Assembly: GCA_945643635.1 (NCBI GenBank)
Contig: CALZFC010000006.1
Location: 10,636,501-10,700,500 of the forward strand
Direction of reading: 5' to 3'
From: Allodiplogaster sudhausi
Lineage: Eukaryota > Nematoda > Chromadorea > Rhabditida > Diplogasteridae
DNA: 64,000 nt
Part shown: positions 1-11,880 of the stretch, piece after piece
Layout: the number at the start of each line of letters is the position of its first letter
Position numbering within the stretch: position 1 is the stretch's first letter
Position numbers and translations under genes: made by a program
The notes under the pieces: generated by a model
Database searches by the model: none
Told to the model about the DNA's origin: nothing
What the model saw: only the letters and a program-made list of their open reading frames with translations

Positions 1-1665
1 TGGTTTGGCCGTGTCGCAGGTCTGTCCATCAATGTCTTTTATTTTAATCCAATCGATTAATATTTGTACGTGAATATTCCTTTTCCAGTCCTTCAATGCG
101 TTCAAGCGTCTCTTTCCACATCTTTCTCCACACAAAATAAACTACAAATTCGTGGCGCCCGGTGAGCATTTTTTTTATTTTAATTCTATTTTTACTAATT
201 AAAATTTATTTGCTTTGAGGAAATGTTACCATTCCACTATCATTTTCTGTGGATCGATTCGACGGCGTTGCAAGCGTCATTGTTACTCAGAACGGCAAGA
301 TCGTTGGCCTCAGCCATATTAGGGTGCGGGCCATTTCGTAGGGTTTGAGTGAGTCCAACACTCCTTCCTCTTTTCTCTGCGTGCACCGACCGCAAACTTA
401 CCTATGTATGTATCTCCTCTTTCTCTCCCCCACAATCTCTCTCTCTCTCCCTTTTCTCTCTCTCACCTCGTCTCACCCTCTCTCTTTCTCTCTCTCTCCC
501 TCTCTCAATCTCTCTCACTCTCTTGCAGTACTCGGAGTCCGATGACCTGCTTGACGGCGGCGCTGCCCTCCCTCCCCCCTACGTCGGTTCTCCAGATGAC
601 TATCCGAGTCTGCAACAACTCTTAAAGATTCTTGGAGACTCCGCACCGAATTATATCAAGGTGCAATCTGGAGAAATACATATATCGTGTATGATGGTTA
701 ATTTTTCTTACATATCCATTAAAAGCCAAATATTTTTTTCTATACTGAATATTAAATAGGAAATAAGAACACTTTGAAGGCTGCTTGCAGGTGATGCTGG
801 AATTGGCATTTGAAGTGCGCCCGGTGGAATCGCCACTCTTCCCTGTGGAAGACCATTCGACGGCCCGTTTCATTCTCTGGCTGCGTCTGAAGCCGGAGCT
901 GGCAGGAAACATCGAAAGGGACAACGGAAAGGCGGCCGCTCTCTTTCTCTCTGACATGGCCATTCTGCAGGCAGCTGCTGAGATATACGACATTCATAAT
1001 ATCAAGGTGAGTCTGTACTCTCCATATCCAACAGTTTCTTTGATTTCTCTCTCCGTCTCTCTCTCTCTCTTTCTCTCCCTATATCTCTCTCCCTCTGTCT
1101 CTCTCCCTCTGTCTGTCTCCCTCTGTCTCTCTCCCTCTGTCAATCTCTCTCCCTATGTTTCTCTCCCTCTGTATCTCTCTCTCTCTCTTCATTCAGGTAG
1201 CCAGCGGAGCTTCCCTCCACCACACGGTATGGCTCCATCACAGCACCGACATTGATGTTCGCTTCTTTTTCTCTACATTTTTTATGATGGTGCCAGAAAC
1301 TTACCTTGTTTGATTCTTCTACCTTTATCTAGCTTAAATTTCTGATCAGGAAAACGGATGAGGAATCCGGTTTTTGTGAAATTTCATTCTAGACTTTAGT
1401 CTCTTCCAGCCCCGAGGCTGGTTTCTCTTCCACGTCGAATGTTCTTTGATCTCTTATGGCCGACCCCGTCTTGAGGCGTACATTTACAATGAGAGGAAGG
1501 AGTGCATCATCTCCGTGATACAGGCAATATTTCCTTTTATCCAATCATCAAATCGAATAGCCCTTCTAAATCAAAGGAGCATAATAACAACCGTTTCAGG
1601 AAGGCTACATTCAAGCGAATTTGCATGCACAAGAAGTGAAGCCAGTGTTGCAGGCCAAATTGTAA
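1..1665 (+). CDS. ACOT8: Acyl-CoA thioesterase, ACOT8/TesB type (5' end outside window)
   Basis: Hydrolyses acyl-CoA to free fatty acid and CoA, probably in peroxisomes. Exons as I join them: (..)-19, 89-161, 220-323, 529-660, 791-1006, 1197-1256, 1410-1523, 1600-1665; phases agree throughout. The product follows the double hot-dog thioesterase order: GLAVSQ-SFNAFKRLFPHL (the VGQAL..A region), YKFVAPGN (the YFVRAGD region), a segment like SFSVRSVKAVQHGKPIF, then ALFLSDMAIL, SLHHTVWLHH, GWFLFHVECSL and ending VIQEGYIQ, where the family has its catalytic Asp, Ser/Thr and Gln. The last three residues, AKL, form a peroxisomal PTS1 signal (human ACOT8 ends SKL). The intron after 1523 begins with GC, not GT. 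A poly(A) signal lies at 1770. The first exons are missing, so the N-terminus is unknown. Family assignment is secure; the ortholog is less so. Confidence 0.87.
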
Positions 1666-1769
1666 TGCATAAAATATATCGTGTATCCAATTATCATCTT
1701 CTCTACTCCGTATATGTTTGTATGTACATATTTATGTGCAATATTACTTACGTATATAGGCCTACAAAA

Positions 1770-1775
1770 AATAAA
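1770..1775 (+). promoter_or_regulatory. Poly(A) signal AATAAA of the thioesterase gene
   Basis: A canonical AATAAA lies 105 nt after the stop codon at 1665. No other gene on this strand ends nearby. Confidence 0.5.
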
Positions 1776-1799
1776 GAGCCGATAAAGAATGAAATGTAA

Positions 1800-2660
1800 A
1801 AGAGGCCGAACTTTCTATCAATTCTCTCTGCTTTATTTGAATGTCTTCTTCTTCTGTGGCACTGATTGTGAGATGGGTGAGAGTCTTACCCATCCAGCCG
1901 AAGTGCGTAAATAGAACTCTCAAGGTATTAACCTTAAGTTAATCATTAGCCTTCAGCTTACTTACAGTTTAGTAATTAAATTTGTTTATTCATGTATTTA
2001 TCAATAAAGGGTTGATGCATATTCTTCCTGCAATCAATATCCATACGAAGCGCAGCCAATGCGTCATGCGTTTCGTCGTGTGTTCTGGTGCCGATGCAAC
2101 GTGCCGATCGAAAGCCATCTTTGATGCCGGTTGTATATGATGCAGGACTTGGAAGGAGAAGAGCAGAGGGAAGAGAGAAAGGGCGAGGAGAGACAGAGAT
2201 AATGGTCTGCAGAGTGATTAAGTACGAAAGTGAGAAGTAATATGAGTGATTGAATGCGAAAGAGAGAATGAATGCCCTTTTACAACCTCCTTGAAATTTA
2301 GGGCCTCCAGCGCCTATCAAGAGATCATTGAAGAGATCAGTTGGCAGAGAAAAGAAATAGTGTCTGCAGTGAGAGGTGCAGACAGTCATGCATGAGAAGC
2401 TAGAGAGTGTTTGGAAGCGACTTCTGATCTCCTCTCATAGTGAGAACACGCCTCTTCTCCTTGCAGATCATCAACACTCATTCACTCATTGTCATTTTCC
2501 TGCGTGTAGAGTGCGAAGCGCCTTGGCGCAATTCTTTCAAATAGTTTTTGTTATTCATAATTCACCGAGTTCAAGACATTTCACATGAGGTTTTATTTAA
2601 TAAAGTAAATTTAATTAATCTTTATGATATTTGAAAAAAAGTTCGACTACAATTGTCAGG
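1800..2660. other. Intergenic spacer before the Cys-rich secreted gene
   Basis: About 0.85 kb between the thioesterase 3' end and the ATG at 2661. Open frames here are short, fit no family, and do not splice into either neighbour. It should hold the promoter and 5' UTR of the downstream gene; I see no distinct motif. Confidence 0.5.
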
Positions 2661-4622
2661 ATGAATCTGCAGTCGTCGGCGGTTCTGCTCTTGGCCAGCC
2701 TGGTCGCTTTCTCTTCCGCCTCGGTCCTGGTCTCCGAGCCCGTCGGCCGCTTCCCCGATGCCTTCCGCCAGATTGCTCAGTTCATGAACAAACCCGCGCC
2801 AGGAGACTCGCTCCTCTGCATTGACATCAACTTCGAGCACTGCCAGGTCACGAGAAATTGAATGATTTCAATACTTGCGTTTTTTTTAGTTATTACGCTA
2901 GAAGATAAGTGATAGAGCCTAATTTAAGAGGTCAGAGGGACTCTTCCAAAAGAGCTCACCATCACTTTAAAATTTAATACCCGTAAACCATAATTAGATC
3001 TACAAGACCTGCACTCAATTTGATCTCGCTTCAGCAAGACTTCGACACCGCTCTCGGTCTGCCAGCCGACATCACCTGGCGGAACGGCACGCTGCTCTCG
3101 AAGTCGCTGACCCATCTCCTCGAGCAGGACGCCAACGAAGTCCTCACTCTCTGCGAGTAAGTTTAAGGATTTGGAGTCATCAATCAAGGATTTCTATCTT
3201 TATTACTCAACTATTTGTGATAATTTCAACATAAAATATGAAAATATACTATCAAAAATCATCATAATTCATCTTCTCTCTCTCTCACTCTCTCTTTCTC
3301 CCTCCCTCCCTCTCTCTCTCTCACTCTCTCCCTCTCTTTCTCTCTTTCTCTCTCTCTCTCTTTCTCTCTCATTCTCCCCTCTTTCTCTCTCTCTCTGTTC
3401 AGTGCCCGTGCAAAGTTCCAGCAGTGCCTCGGTGCCCAGTATGCCTCATGCATCTCATTCTACAATCTTTTCCCGCAACCGAACGCCGATATTGTTGAGG
3501 TTGAGCTACTTGTGCATAAAAACCATGTAACCATGTACTTGGCATATTTATAAATATATATTTTCGTATTTATATTTTACGTTGAAAACAAGTTTTTAAA
3601 TGTTTCACACAGCTTCACTTTATTCCCAGCGCGTAGTCACTAGTCCAAAGATCATAGACAGTGTCAAATAAATAGACATAAATCGAAGAAAAGGCGTGCA
3701 ACAGCCACAGAAAATTCCCAACTTCCAGGTCTACAATTACATCGTTTCCCTCTACAGACTCAGCTTCATCTGCGACGGAGGATTCGAAGGTGAGCAAATC
3801 TTCTTTCGATCTAAATGTATGTAATTTGTATCCGATTCATTTAAAGTTCTTTCTCCTCGCGGACACCAAAGATGAGAGAAACTGATAAGGCTTACGGTTT
3901 TTGTTGATTCCAGTAGCAGGTTCCATTATCAGGAATCTTTTTTTTGCGTATGAGCCGGACTTGAGTGTTTGATGCTCTAGAAATGAACGCCAAGTTGTAA
4001 TGTTGCACATCAGGATCATGAACTTTATTGTCGAAGGATGCAAAACAAATATGCTAGCATGCTAAAAACGCTTCCATATTTTAAATTCCCAAACAAATAT
4101 AATCAAACAACCGGCCTGGAAACTTGTATATTATAGTCATGTGAAGGAAGGCAACCGAATAATTTTTGAATAAAACCAAATTATTTACTAACTCATTCAG
4201 TAGATTCGGTTGACTGAAAAGAAAGGGTCGACCGATGATCGGAACAAACTGTTGGATTCTGCAATATAATTTGATTCAAAAAAATGGATCACGGCAATAA
4301 AATAATGCAATGCGCAGAAACGCTGAGCAACTACGGCTGCGTGACGCAGGCAGCAGAGACGCCAGCGTACATCAAGTGCATGCTCGACTTTGTCAACGAG
4401 GTCACTGCAGACCCCAGCAGACTCTGCAGGTTTGGAGAGAGGAGAGAGAGAAATGTAGTTCCGTAGAGGTACTACAATTGAGCGAATCAATGAATGCCTA
4501 CCGATTTCAGAGCCGTTCAGAACACGGGCCGCTGCCTGAATGACGTCTTCTCGGCTGCATGCACAGACGACCCGAATGCGGTTGGGAGAAGAAGAGAGAG
4601 GGAAAGAGGGAAGAGAGAAAGA

Positions 4623-4654
<32 letters not shown>

Positions 4655-4677
4655 TAAAGAGAGAGAGAGAGAGATAA

Positions 4678-4708
<31 letters not shown>

Positions 4709-4709
4709 T

Positions 4710-4756
<47 letters not shown>

Positions 4757-4886
4757 TGGAGGGAGACATGGAAAGGGGACACTGATAATCCAGGCCGGCT
4801 GGTACGGCTGCGAGTTGTTCCGCTTCGCGTACGAGCCAATGTGCTACGACGTCCCGCGTTGCTTCGTGCATCACAGACGCCCATAG
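2661..4886 (+). CDS. Secreted cysteine-rich protein, probable nematode DUF19/T20D4.11-like
   Basis: Seven exons: 2661-2846, 3035-3156, 3403-3499, 3729-3789, 4318-4429, 4511-4580, 4794-4886, giving 246 aa. The protein starts with a classic signal peptide (MNLQSSAVLLLASLVAFSSA), so I place the start at 2661. Cysteines recur in the mature part: LLCIDINFEHCQ, LTLCDARAKFQQC, YASCISFYNLF, FICDGGFEE, YGCVTQ, YIKCMLDF, LCRAVQNTGRC, AACTDD, WYGCELFR, MCYDVPRC. This spacing, with one domain of about 220 residues, resembles the nematode-specific DUF19 (T20D4.11-like) family, whose function is not known. That match is from memory. Several introns hold CT or GA microsatellites (3274-3400, 4600-4760). The AATAAA at 5039 is a likely poly(A) signal. 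No enzyme motif is visible. Confidence 0.75.
4600..4756. repeat. (GA)n microsatellite in the last intron of the Cys-rich gene
   Basis: A nearly pure GA repeat of about 150 nt with occasional A or T interruptions. It fills most of the intron between exons ending 4580 and starting 4794. Confidence 0.9.
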
Positions 4887-5038
4887 ATAGATCTCCGTGA
4901 GCATGCACCCTCCCGACCCCTTTGAACTGCCGAATCGCCATTCTCGAAAGACCATGATCGAAATAATCCACACTTCAGCTATCATTTATCCGCTTCACCG
5001 ATGCTTTTATTTTCCTTGCCGCTCCCACTCCTGTGCTG

Positions 5039-5044
5039 AATAAA
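5039..5044 (+). promoter_or_regulatory. Poly(A) signal AATAAA of the Cys-rich secreted gene
   Basis: AATAAA lies about 150 nt after the stop at 4886. Confidence 0.5.
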
Positions 5045-5049
5045 AAGGA

Positions 5050-5885
5050 AAGAACTAGCATTTCTGAAGCGTAATCCACTGCCAAGAAGAGGTGAATCAC
5101 TTTGAAGTTTTATCAAATCTTTATCTTTATACAATTCTAAATGTCACTGTGTCAACAACAGTAAAAGGAGGAAAGAAAATGTGTAGAACGGTGGAGCTAT
5201 TCAACGGACGCCATGGAATATCATGAGGAATGCGTCAGTTCTCGTTTACCCTAGGTCTAGATGAAAGTGACAGCGGAGACTAAGGGGGAGAAGAGAGAGG
5301 AAAGAACAGAGAGCATCGCACAGGGGATTAAGTGGCAGAGATATCTTTGACACGACGATAAAAGAAGAGTTGGAATGACTTGCTCGTTTACGACCAGAGA
5401 CACACGTAAGGAATAGTCTCTTTTAACTCAAAAATAAAGTTCTTCCGAGATGTTCTCTACTTTGCTTTAAAAAAGTACGTACACTCGCATGTCTAAGCGA
5501 AGTGAAAGAAAGCGATCACATTAAGGATGAAAATTTATGTTCGGTGCTTTTTGCTGAAAAGCACAATTTTGCCGAGAATAAACCAATAAGTTCCTGTTTT
5601 GGGTGGAAAAGTATAAAAGATAACAGCGACTAGATTGCGGCCGGAACCTTTCTAAGTGCCTAGAAATGAACCCTAAGAACGGAAGGGGATTGAGCACCAA
5701 GATCAATAATAAGAGGTGCTTTTAGGGAAAGTTATTTAAATAATGTAAAAGAAAATCCCATTAAGGATCAGAAGCTCAGTATTCCCACAGAAATAAAAAA
5801 AAGAAGACAAACATACAAAGAGCGCTCGTTAATGTAGTCTATAATAATCTCTTGGGAAGAAGTACAGTATCCCCCTACGTGAGAA
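5050..5885. other. Convergent intergenic spacer
   Basis: Lies between the 3' ends of the Cys-rich gene (+) and the renin-receptor gene (-). The only open frames are short and AT-rich. I see no gene, RNA or repeat with supportable identity. Confidence 0.5.
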
Positions 5886-6029
5886 TTAGTCCTTCTTCAT
5901 TCGAGTGGTTGTCATGCGGTAGATGATGGAGTCTCGGCCGGGATCCATGGTCCAAAGGCCGACAACGATGTAGAGGATGGCCAGCGAGAGAAGGATTGTC
6001 AGGCCTGCAAGGGGTGAAGAGGAGAGATG

Positions 6030-6073
<44 letters not shown>

Positions 6074-7855
6074 AATGGAGAGAGAGAGAGAGAAACGGAT
6101 AGAGAGAGAGAGAAATGGAGAGAGGTAGAGAGAGAGAGAATCGAAGAAACAAAAATTGATCATACCAGCAAAGATGGCGAAGATTGCGGGGTAGTCGGTG
6201 GAGATGAAGATCGAGACATTGTACTTCTTACGAAGTTCCATTATGCGATTCGTCTCTTCCTTTCCGGTCTTGAAGGGAGGGGAGAGTGAAGAAGAGGGGA
6301 AAAAGAAGGAGATCGGAGCAGTAAAGCAAAAAATAATAACAATAAGGAAATGTCTCCCTTGGCACTAGGAAGAATAAGTGATATAAAGGAGTCTAAGTGG
6401 ACAAGAAATACCTCTCGCTTGTGGATGACATGGGCTGACTCGGCCTTCTCTTCACTATCGTAGCTCGCGATCTCGATCACAACTGACTCTCCATACACAG
6501 TGCGGAAGGATTTGGCGAGCTGCATGGAAATGGAGAGAGTGCGAGTGAGCAAGAGACAGAAATCTAGAGAGAGAGAGAGAGAAGAGAGAGATAGAGAGAG
6601 AGAGACAGAGAGGGAGAGAGACAGAGAGAGAGAGAGAAAGACAGAGAGAGAGTGAAGAGGAAAAGCGTACCTGATCAATAACACGGACGAGATCACTAAG
6701 ATCCTCGCTGTCAGCATTCTCGATGGAGACGCTGAAAACGGCGGGAGCCGTGGCCTGTAAACCATACAACGCTGCACAAAATAATTGCCACAGTTAAATG
6801 CATCGGTTTGATTGAAAAAAGAACAGTGAGACCAAAATAGAGAGTGAAAGAGACTGTGAGTGCTGACCTTGCTGAGCTTCTCCTTGGACGCCTGGATAGA
6901 GGCAGCCAGCTTAAGAGCCTCCTCCAATTCTCCCAGAAGAGGCTGCTTCTTCGCCTTCAGCTTTGAGGTGTCGACCTGATCAAGTCAAGGGAATCAATAG
7001 AATCATCACAAGAAGGCGAGAGACACAGAGAAAGGAAAGAGGGAGAGAGAGAAAGAGCAAATGAGAGGCACATAAAGTAACCTTGGTGTCCGTCGAGAGA
7101 TCACCATGGAGCTCCTCCGGGCCGAAGGTGGTACTAATTATCTTCCGGACGGCGTCAACAGCGGAGTTGTGACTGGCGCCAGCCGCGGAGAGGGAGTATG
7201 GCGAGTTACCGCCGATCAGAGAGGAAGGCAGTGACTTCAGCCCGGTGATCTGGAAAGCCACTAATTCAAATAATTCATGATAGCGAAAGACGCATAAAAA
7301 CACTCAGCGGAACTGGCACAGTTTACTCATTGTCAAAACATGGAAAAGAACTCTTCTTGACTCGTGACATCATCTAAAATAAACCTCGATGGAGAGGAGA
7401 GCGCGCGGCCGATGGAAGAGATCTCCCTGGAGAGGGAATGTCTCGGGTGATTCCGTCGACAGGCCGAGGAGGGCGGCGTTCAGCTCTCCCAGCTGAAAAG
7501 AACTAACTACTTTCACTCCGAGCTCTCACACCTCCTTTGATAGTTAAATCTGATCCTCTTTTATCTTTTCTCCTTTACTTTTCTCTTCTCTCTCTCTTCC
7601 CTAACCTGACTCGCTTTGAGCAAAGCTTCATTCTGCGCCGGCAGCTTCACCGACTTTGGAATAGCCAAGAAGGCGAGTTGCGAGGCGCATGTGCCTATTA
7701 TGGAGCATACTTCATGTTAGAAAAAAGCAAAAACAAGATCATCATTCCGAGTAAAACTATCTGTGTAAACAAAAGTAAATATTGAAAAAAGGATGCCAAC
7801 CGAGTCCGATGACGGCTGCCAAGAAGAAAGCGCTCGACAGCGTGAGTCGAGTCAT
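5886..7855 (-). CDS. ATP6AP2: Renin receptor / V-ATPase accessory protein 2
   Basis: Single-pass accessory subunit of the V-type proton pump; in other animals it helps assemble the V-ATPase and links to Wnt and protease processing. Nine exons on the minus strand: 7801-7855, 7606-7694, 7385-7492, 7082-7249, 6868-6975, 6671-6754, 6412-6519, 6166-6268, 5886-6004; phases agree and give 313 aa (human about 350). Diagnostic segments are the signal peptide MTRLTLSSAFFLAAVIGLG, the DLFHRPRALLSIE block (human LFHRPRATV), the transmembrane helix LTILLSLAILYIVVGLW and the cytoplasmic tail MDPGRDSIIYRM (human MDPGYDSIIYRM), ending RMKKD. The lysine-rich furin-site region is not obvious. The C. elegans counterpart should be vha-20. 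Several introns hold GA repeats on the plus strand. Confidence 0.92.
6029..6140. repeat. (GA)n microsatellite in last intron of ATP6AP2
   Basis: GA dinucleotides with GAAATG/GAAACG interruptions fill the intron between the last two coding exons. Similar tracts lie at 6566-6652 and 7021-7060 in other introns of the gene. Confidence 0.85.
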
Positions 7856-8310
7856 TCTACAGTTACCTAAGCACTTACCGATTAGATAAACGAAGATAAA
7901 ATGCAAATACCAAAAGTAAGATATCAAAACAGAATCGTCGCAGACGTATACTTATTTAATACCAATTGTAATCATTCCAAAACACTTTATTACAGACATA
8001 CCAACATCCATCTTATGCAGAATAAAGGCACGAGGACAGTATGTGAGAATCCATTTCAATTAGAAAATGCATAACAATGAAAACGAACTCCCACTGAAAG
8101 CTATTGTCCTTGCAAGGCGAACTTCTTGTGCATAAAAGGAAGACATGGTTAAAATCCTTTTAATTACCAAATCAATGTGCTCGACAATAAGAAGTCCTAA
8201 AAAAACACCCGGGCTCAAACGGTAGATCTGAAAGTGGAGAGAGGCATGCGGTCGTCTAGTAACCTCAACGACTACTGTAGAATTCCGGTGTGACTACAGT
8301 AAGCCCGTGT
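7856..8310. other. Spacer between ATP6AP2 start and MRPS14 stop
   Basis: Lies upstream of ATP6AP2 and downstream of MRPS14, both on the minus strand, so it should contain the ATP6AP2 promoter. No convincing exon or core promoter motif is seen. Short ACTACTGTAG-type sequences occur near 8270. Confidence 0.45.
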
Positions 8311-10388
8311 CTACCACATGGCCCTCTGGACGCCGGAGAGTTGACTGTGGTCCGCGAACTTGCGGAACATGTGGCGGCTCACGCGGTACGGCTTAATCTT
8401 GCCGCGCTGCCGGCCCGTCAGCATGCACATGTTCAGCACCAGGCGAGGGTGGCTGACGAGGAGAAAAGGATAGCTCTCTCTATCTCTGGGGGTATGACAA
8501 ATGCGCAGCGGTCATTTGCGCAGCGGTCAAAAGCGCAGCGCCTTGCCTGGTGCGTATGTGACGGCGAATTGTTACTATTTTGTCTGTTCAAACCATGTTG
8601 GACACCTTTATAACTGATCTGATTATTTGTTAAGGCCATTTTAACTCCAATATTAATCATTCATGACGTCTTACAGTTGAAAATTGGTGAATTAAAGTTC
8701 AAATCATGCGACTTTAGCGTGTTTCCGGCCCCCGTTTTTTAAATTCAATTTACAGGACAACAATAAAAATAGACAAGAATGACTGGGGCAATACACCTTC
8801 ATCAATATTTTTAAAACTGAACAGGAACACTGTTGCAAACTAAATTTTAATTCAAAAAAATTCTTAGGCTAGCATAAGAAACGCAGGATAACTGTCATTA
8901 TTGCAGTTTCTGCATCCGCCTATAATTTAAAAAAAAACAATTATCATAACAATGGAAATATTACACGTAGTAAATTGTTAGTATTGAAAATGAAGCTAAA
9001 AGAATCATCCGGGAATAACTATTTTCTCTAGCGCTACTATACGCAATGTAGCGCTACTGTAGCATCTCGCCTGTTCTAGCCGAGAGAGCGTTGCAAAATA
9101 GGAGGGTTCTAATATATGTATACAATAGCCAATTCTCTACCCGTGATATTTAACATGGCTATAATTCTGAAACGGTAAGATGAAAATAATTCAAACTTCC
9201 TGAATCATTTTTTTTTACGCCGGGACAAACTGAATCATACGAAAAAAAATACACGTTAATTATTCGCCGGAGATCTCCTTTAATGGTTAAATGGAAGAAT
9301 GGTGAGAGAGAGAGAGAGATAAAGAGACAGAGACAGAGGGAGATTGAAAGAGAGAGAGAAAATGAGAGCGAGAGCTCCGTGATATGTATTACATATTATG
9401 TAAAATAACGAAATGATTAACAAAGAAAGTAAATTACCATTTCATACCCTATTTTCTCATGCTCACGAATCTCAGAAAAAGAGAACGAAAAAAAGGCCCT
9501 CAGAAATTGAAGAGTGGGCGGAGACGAAGTCGAACATTTAGTTCCAGCGTTTCTTACGCTAGCCTAAGAATTTTTTGAATTAAAATTTAGTTTGTAACAG
9601 TGTTCCTGTTCAGTTTTAAAAATATTGATGAAGGTGTATTGCCCCAGTCATTCTTGTCTATTTTTATTGTTGTCCTGTAAATTGAATTTAAAAACGGGGG
9701 CCGGAAACACGCTAAAGTCGCATGATTTGAACTTTAATTCATCAATTTTCAACTGTAAGACGTCATGAATGATTAATATTGGAGTTGAAATGGCCTTAAC
9801 AAATAATCAGATCAGTTATAAAGGTGTCCAACATGGTTTGAACAGACAAAATGGTAACAATTCACCGTCACATACGCACCAGGCAAGGCGCTGCGCTTTT
9901 GACCGCTGCGCAAATGACCGCTGCGCATTTGTCATACCCCCCTATCTCTCTGTTCTCTCTCTCTCCCGCTCTCTCTCTCTCTGCTCTATCTCTTTCATTC
10001 ACTTCTCTCGCACTAGTGTTCTCTCTCCCAACAGTTCCCTCCGACTCTCTCAGGATACCTGTATTTGGGCAAATTGAACATCTCGTCGGCGGCTTGGTCT
10101 CTGATGGCCTGCGGGAGGATTGTGTTGCTCTTCAGTGCCTTCAGCCGCACCCGATCTGCCCCCATCACTTGGATCATCTCGCGTCGCCTAAATAACTGAG
10201 CCGTTAGTGCAAATAATTAAACCAGCTGCATTCAATCAAATTAAAGTCGTAAACCGTTGTTGTTGAACTAAGGAAAAGAACAAACTGACTTGACATCACG
10301 AAGCATTCGCCAAGTAGACCAGAAAGTCATTCGTTTTCCCTTCTTCCACCATTCTCGCTCCACATAGAAGGGGTACTGATCGAGTCTG

Positions 10389-10428
<40 letters not shown>

Positions 10429-11153
10429 GGAATGACGAGTGAAAAACAACGACAAGTGTGGGAGGGTTGAATAAAGCTCCAGATAAAGGGGGCAAAGGTA
10501 CAAATACCAAAACTATCGCTACCTTGATCTGACAAGTGTCCAAATTTAGACTGGACCCGTTGCCATTTTGAGGCAGCCTTTCATTATTCTCTATCTGGTT
10601 GGACACGAAAGCGAAACAACGATTCGCTCCCGATGGTAAACAACCGAAGAGGAAGCGAACCAGCATGCTCTTTAACAACATCGCAGCAACACAACCTATC
10701 GGCCACGCTCCAAGGACATCCCACGGAACAAGATCCGTTTTTTAATATAGATTATTTTTTGCGCGTACTATTTATACAAAGTCTGCAAATTAAATATATG
10801 AAAGAGCTGACTTGAGCTCAGCGAGTGCCTGGGTGATGTATAGTTTGTTGTGTTTGAATGGATTCTCGTGCAGATCCTCTCCGGTCTGTGGAACGGCTTC
10901 ATCCTCTCCGCTCGCCACTCGCGCTGCTGCTTTGATCGTCTTCTCCATCTGATAAGCAAGCTGTTCAATTCAATAAACACTTCTTTGGAGAGGACATTAG
11001 AACATGAACAGTATTTATCTATTTCTTAGAATAGAAAAAACAAACCTGTTCGAGTCCAGGCGCAACTTCAGCTGCAGCTTCAGGAGCTGAAGTCGAGGCT
11101 GCCCGCAACCAGTGTGTGCAGGCAGTACGAACGCCCGATAAGGCCCGCAGCAT
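8311..11153 (-). CDS. MRPS14: Mitochondrial small ribosomal subunit protein uS14m (MRPS14)
   Basis: Component of the mitochondrial 28S ribosomal subunit near the decoding site. Five exons: 11046-11153, 10812-10948, 10290-10385, 10059-10187, 8311-8452; in phase, 203 aa. The first exon (MLRALSGVRTACTHWLRAAS) looks like a mitochondrial presequence. The S14 core is clear: TWRMLRDVKRREMIQ, then LKALKSNTILPQAIRDQAADE, and the end LTGRQRGKIKPYRVSRHMF followed by DHSQLSGVQRAMW (human DHGQLSGIQRATW). The protein is much longer than human MRPS14 (128 aa) because about 80-90 residues lie between presequence and core. A 1.45 kb inverted-repeat element (8488-9941) sits in the last intron; the flanking exons remain in phase, so the gene looks intact. 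Confidence 0.9.
8488..9941. mobile_element. Non-autonomous DNA element with ~395-bp terminal inverted repeats
   Basis: The left arm (8488-about 8883) and right arm (about 9547-9941) are near-identical reverse complements. The outer ends read GGGGGTATGACAAATGCG and its complement and carry repeated GCGCAGCGGTCA-like units. An 8-bp direct repeat, CTATCTCT, flanks the element (8480-8487 and 9942-9949), as expected of hAT-, Merlin- or P-type transposition, though the flank is itself CT-rich. No transposase frame is visible inside; the centre holds AT-rich sequence and a short GA repeat near 9300. It lies in the last intron of MRPS14. The superfamily is uncertain. Confidence 0.8.
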
Positions 11154-11880
11154 TTTTATCTGCAAAAATATCGATTTACCGCAATTCTCATTAACACATA
11201 TTATGAAATTGAAGAATAAAAAAATTACGTAAAAAAAAAACAATCGGGCAAACCATCAGGTAGCTCTCAGGTCGAACAAACAACCACGGTAATTTAGCAA
11301 AAAGATTACAAAAATATCACATTAAAACACGCCTTTATCATTCAAGTACAAGTATATATTAGCTGATATCTATCTCATGAAAGCGCACGCTATAAAAAAA
11401 ATGCACGGCATGAAAGCATAGGTTTTTGCCATCCGCGCCAAGTATAGATTGTCCATTTTTGAGTAAAGTGGTGAAGGACATTAGCAAGGCACTAATAGAT
11501 TCGAAGGAAAAGGCCTTACGAGAGAAGAGGTCTAGGCCATAAATTGATTCCACGTTACAATCGGCATCTCTCAATTCATTAGGAGCAATGTTTAACAACA
11601 ATGAGGAAAGGGGGGGGGGAATCTGTTGACGGAAAAAAACAATTGAGAAATGAGGGGAATTCAAGCGAACTAAAACTCAACACGCAGAGGCAACGCGAGA
11701 ACCGGGTTAAGGTACACAGAAGAGTGATACAGTAATGAAATATACAGCTAGGAAGCAAACTACAGAATAAATTAGGTAAAGAGAAGAAAAATAACTTCAG
11801 CTGTGCTTTCGTATGATATTTATGACATATAAGCGAATCGATGAAAATCACATTTTGAAAGAGAAGAGGAGACTGCATCT
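11154..11880. other. Spacer upstream of MRPS14
   Basis: Should hold the MRPS14 promoter. A 101-codon AT-rich minus-strand open frame (11359-11664) has codon use unlike neighbouring genes and no family I recognise; I do not call it a gene. Confidence 0.4.

Noticed and set aside
3262..3453. Long Arg/Glu or Ser/Leu repeat proteins (RERERE..., SLSLSL...) in many places
   Set aside because: These are translations of GA/CT microsatellites inside introns and spacers, not proteins.
8433..10077. Matching open frames on opposite strands (MINIGVKMALTNNQ... at 8660 and 9769) as a duplicated gene
   Set aside because: They are the two inverted arms of the transposable element read outward; the frame is short and lies in repeat sequence.
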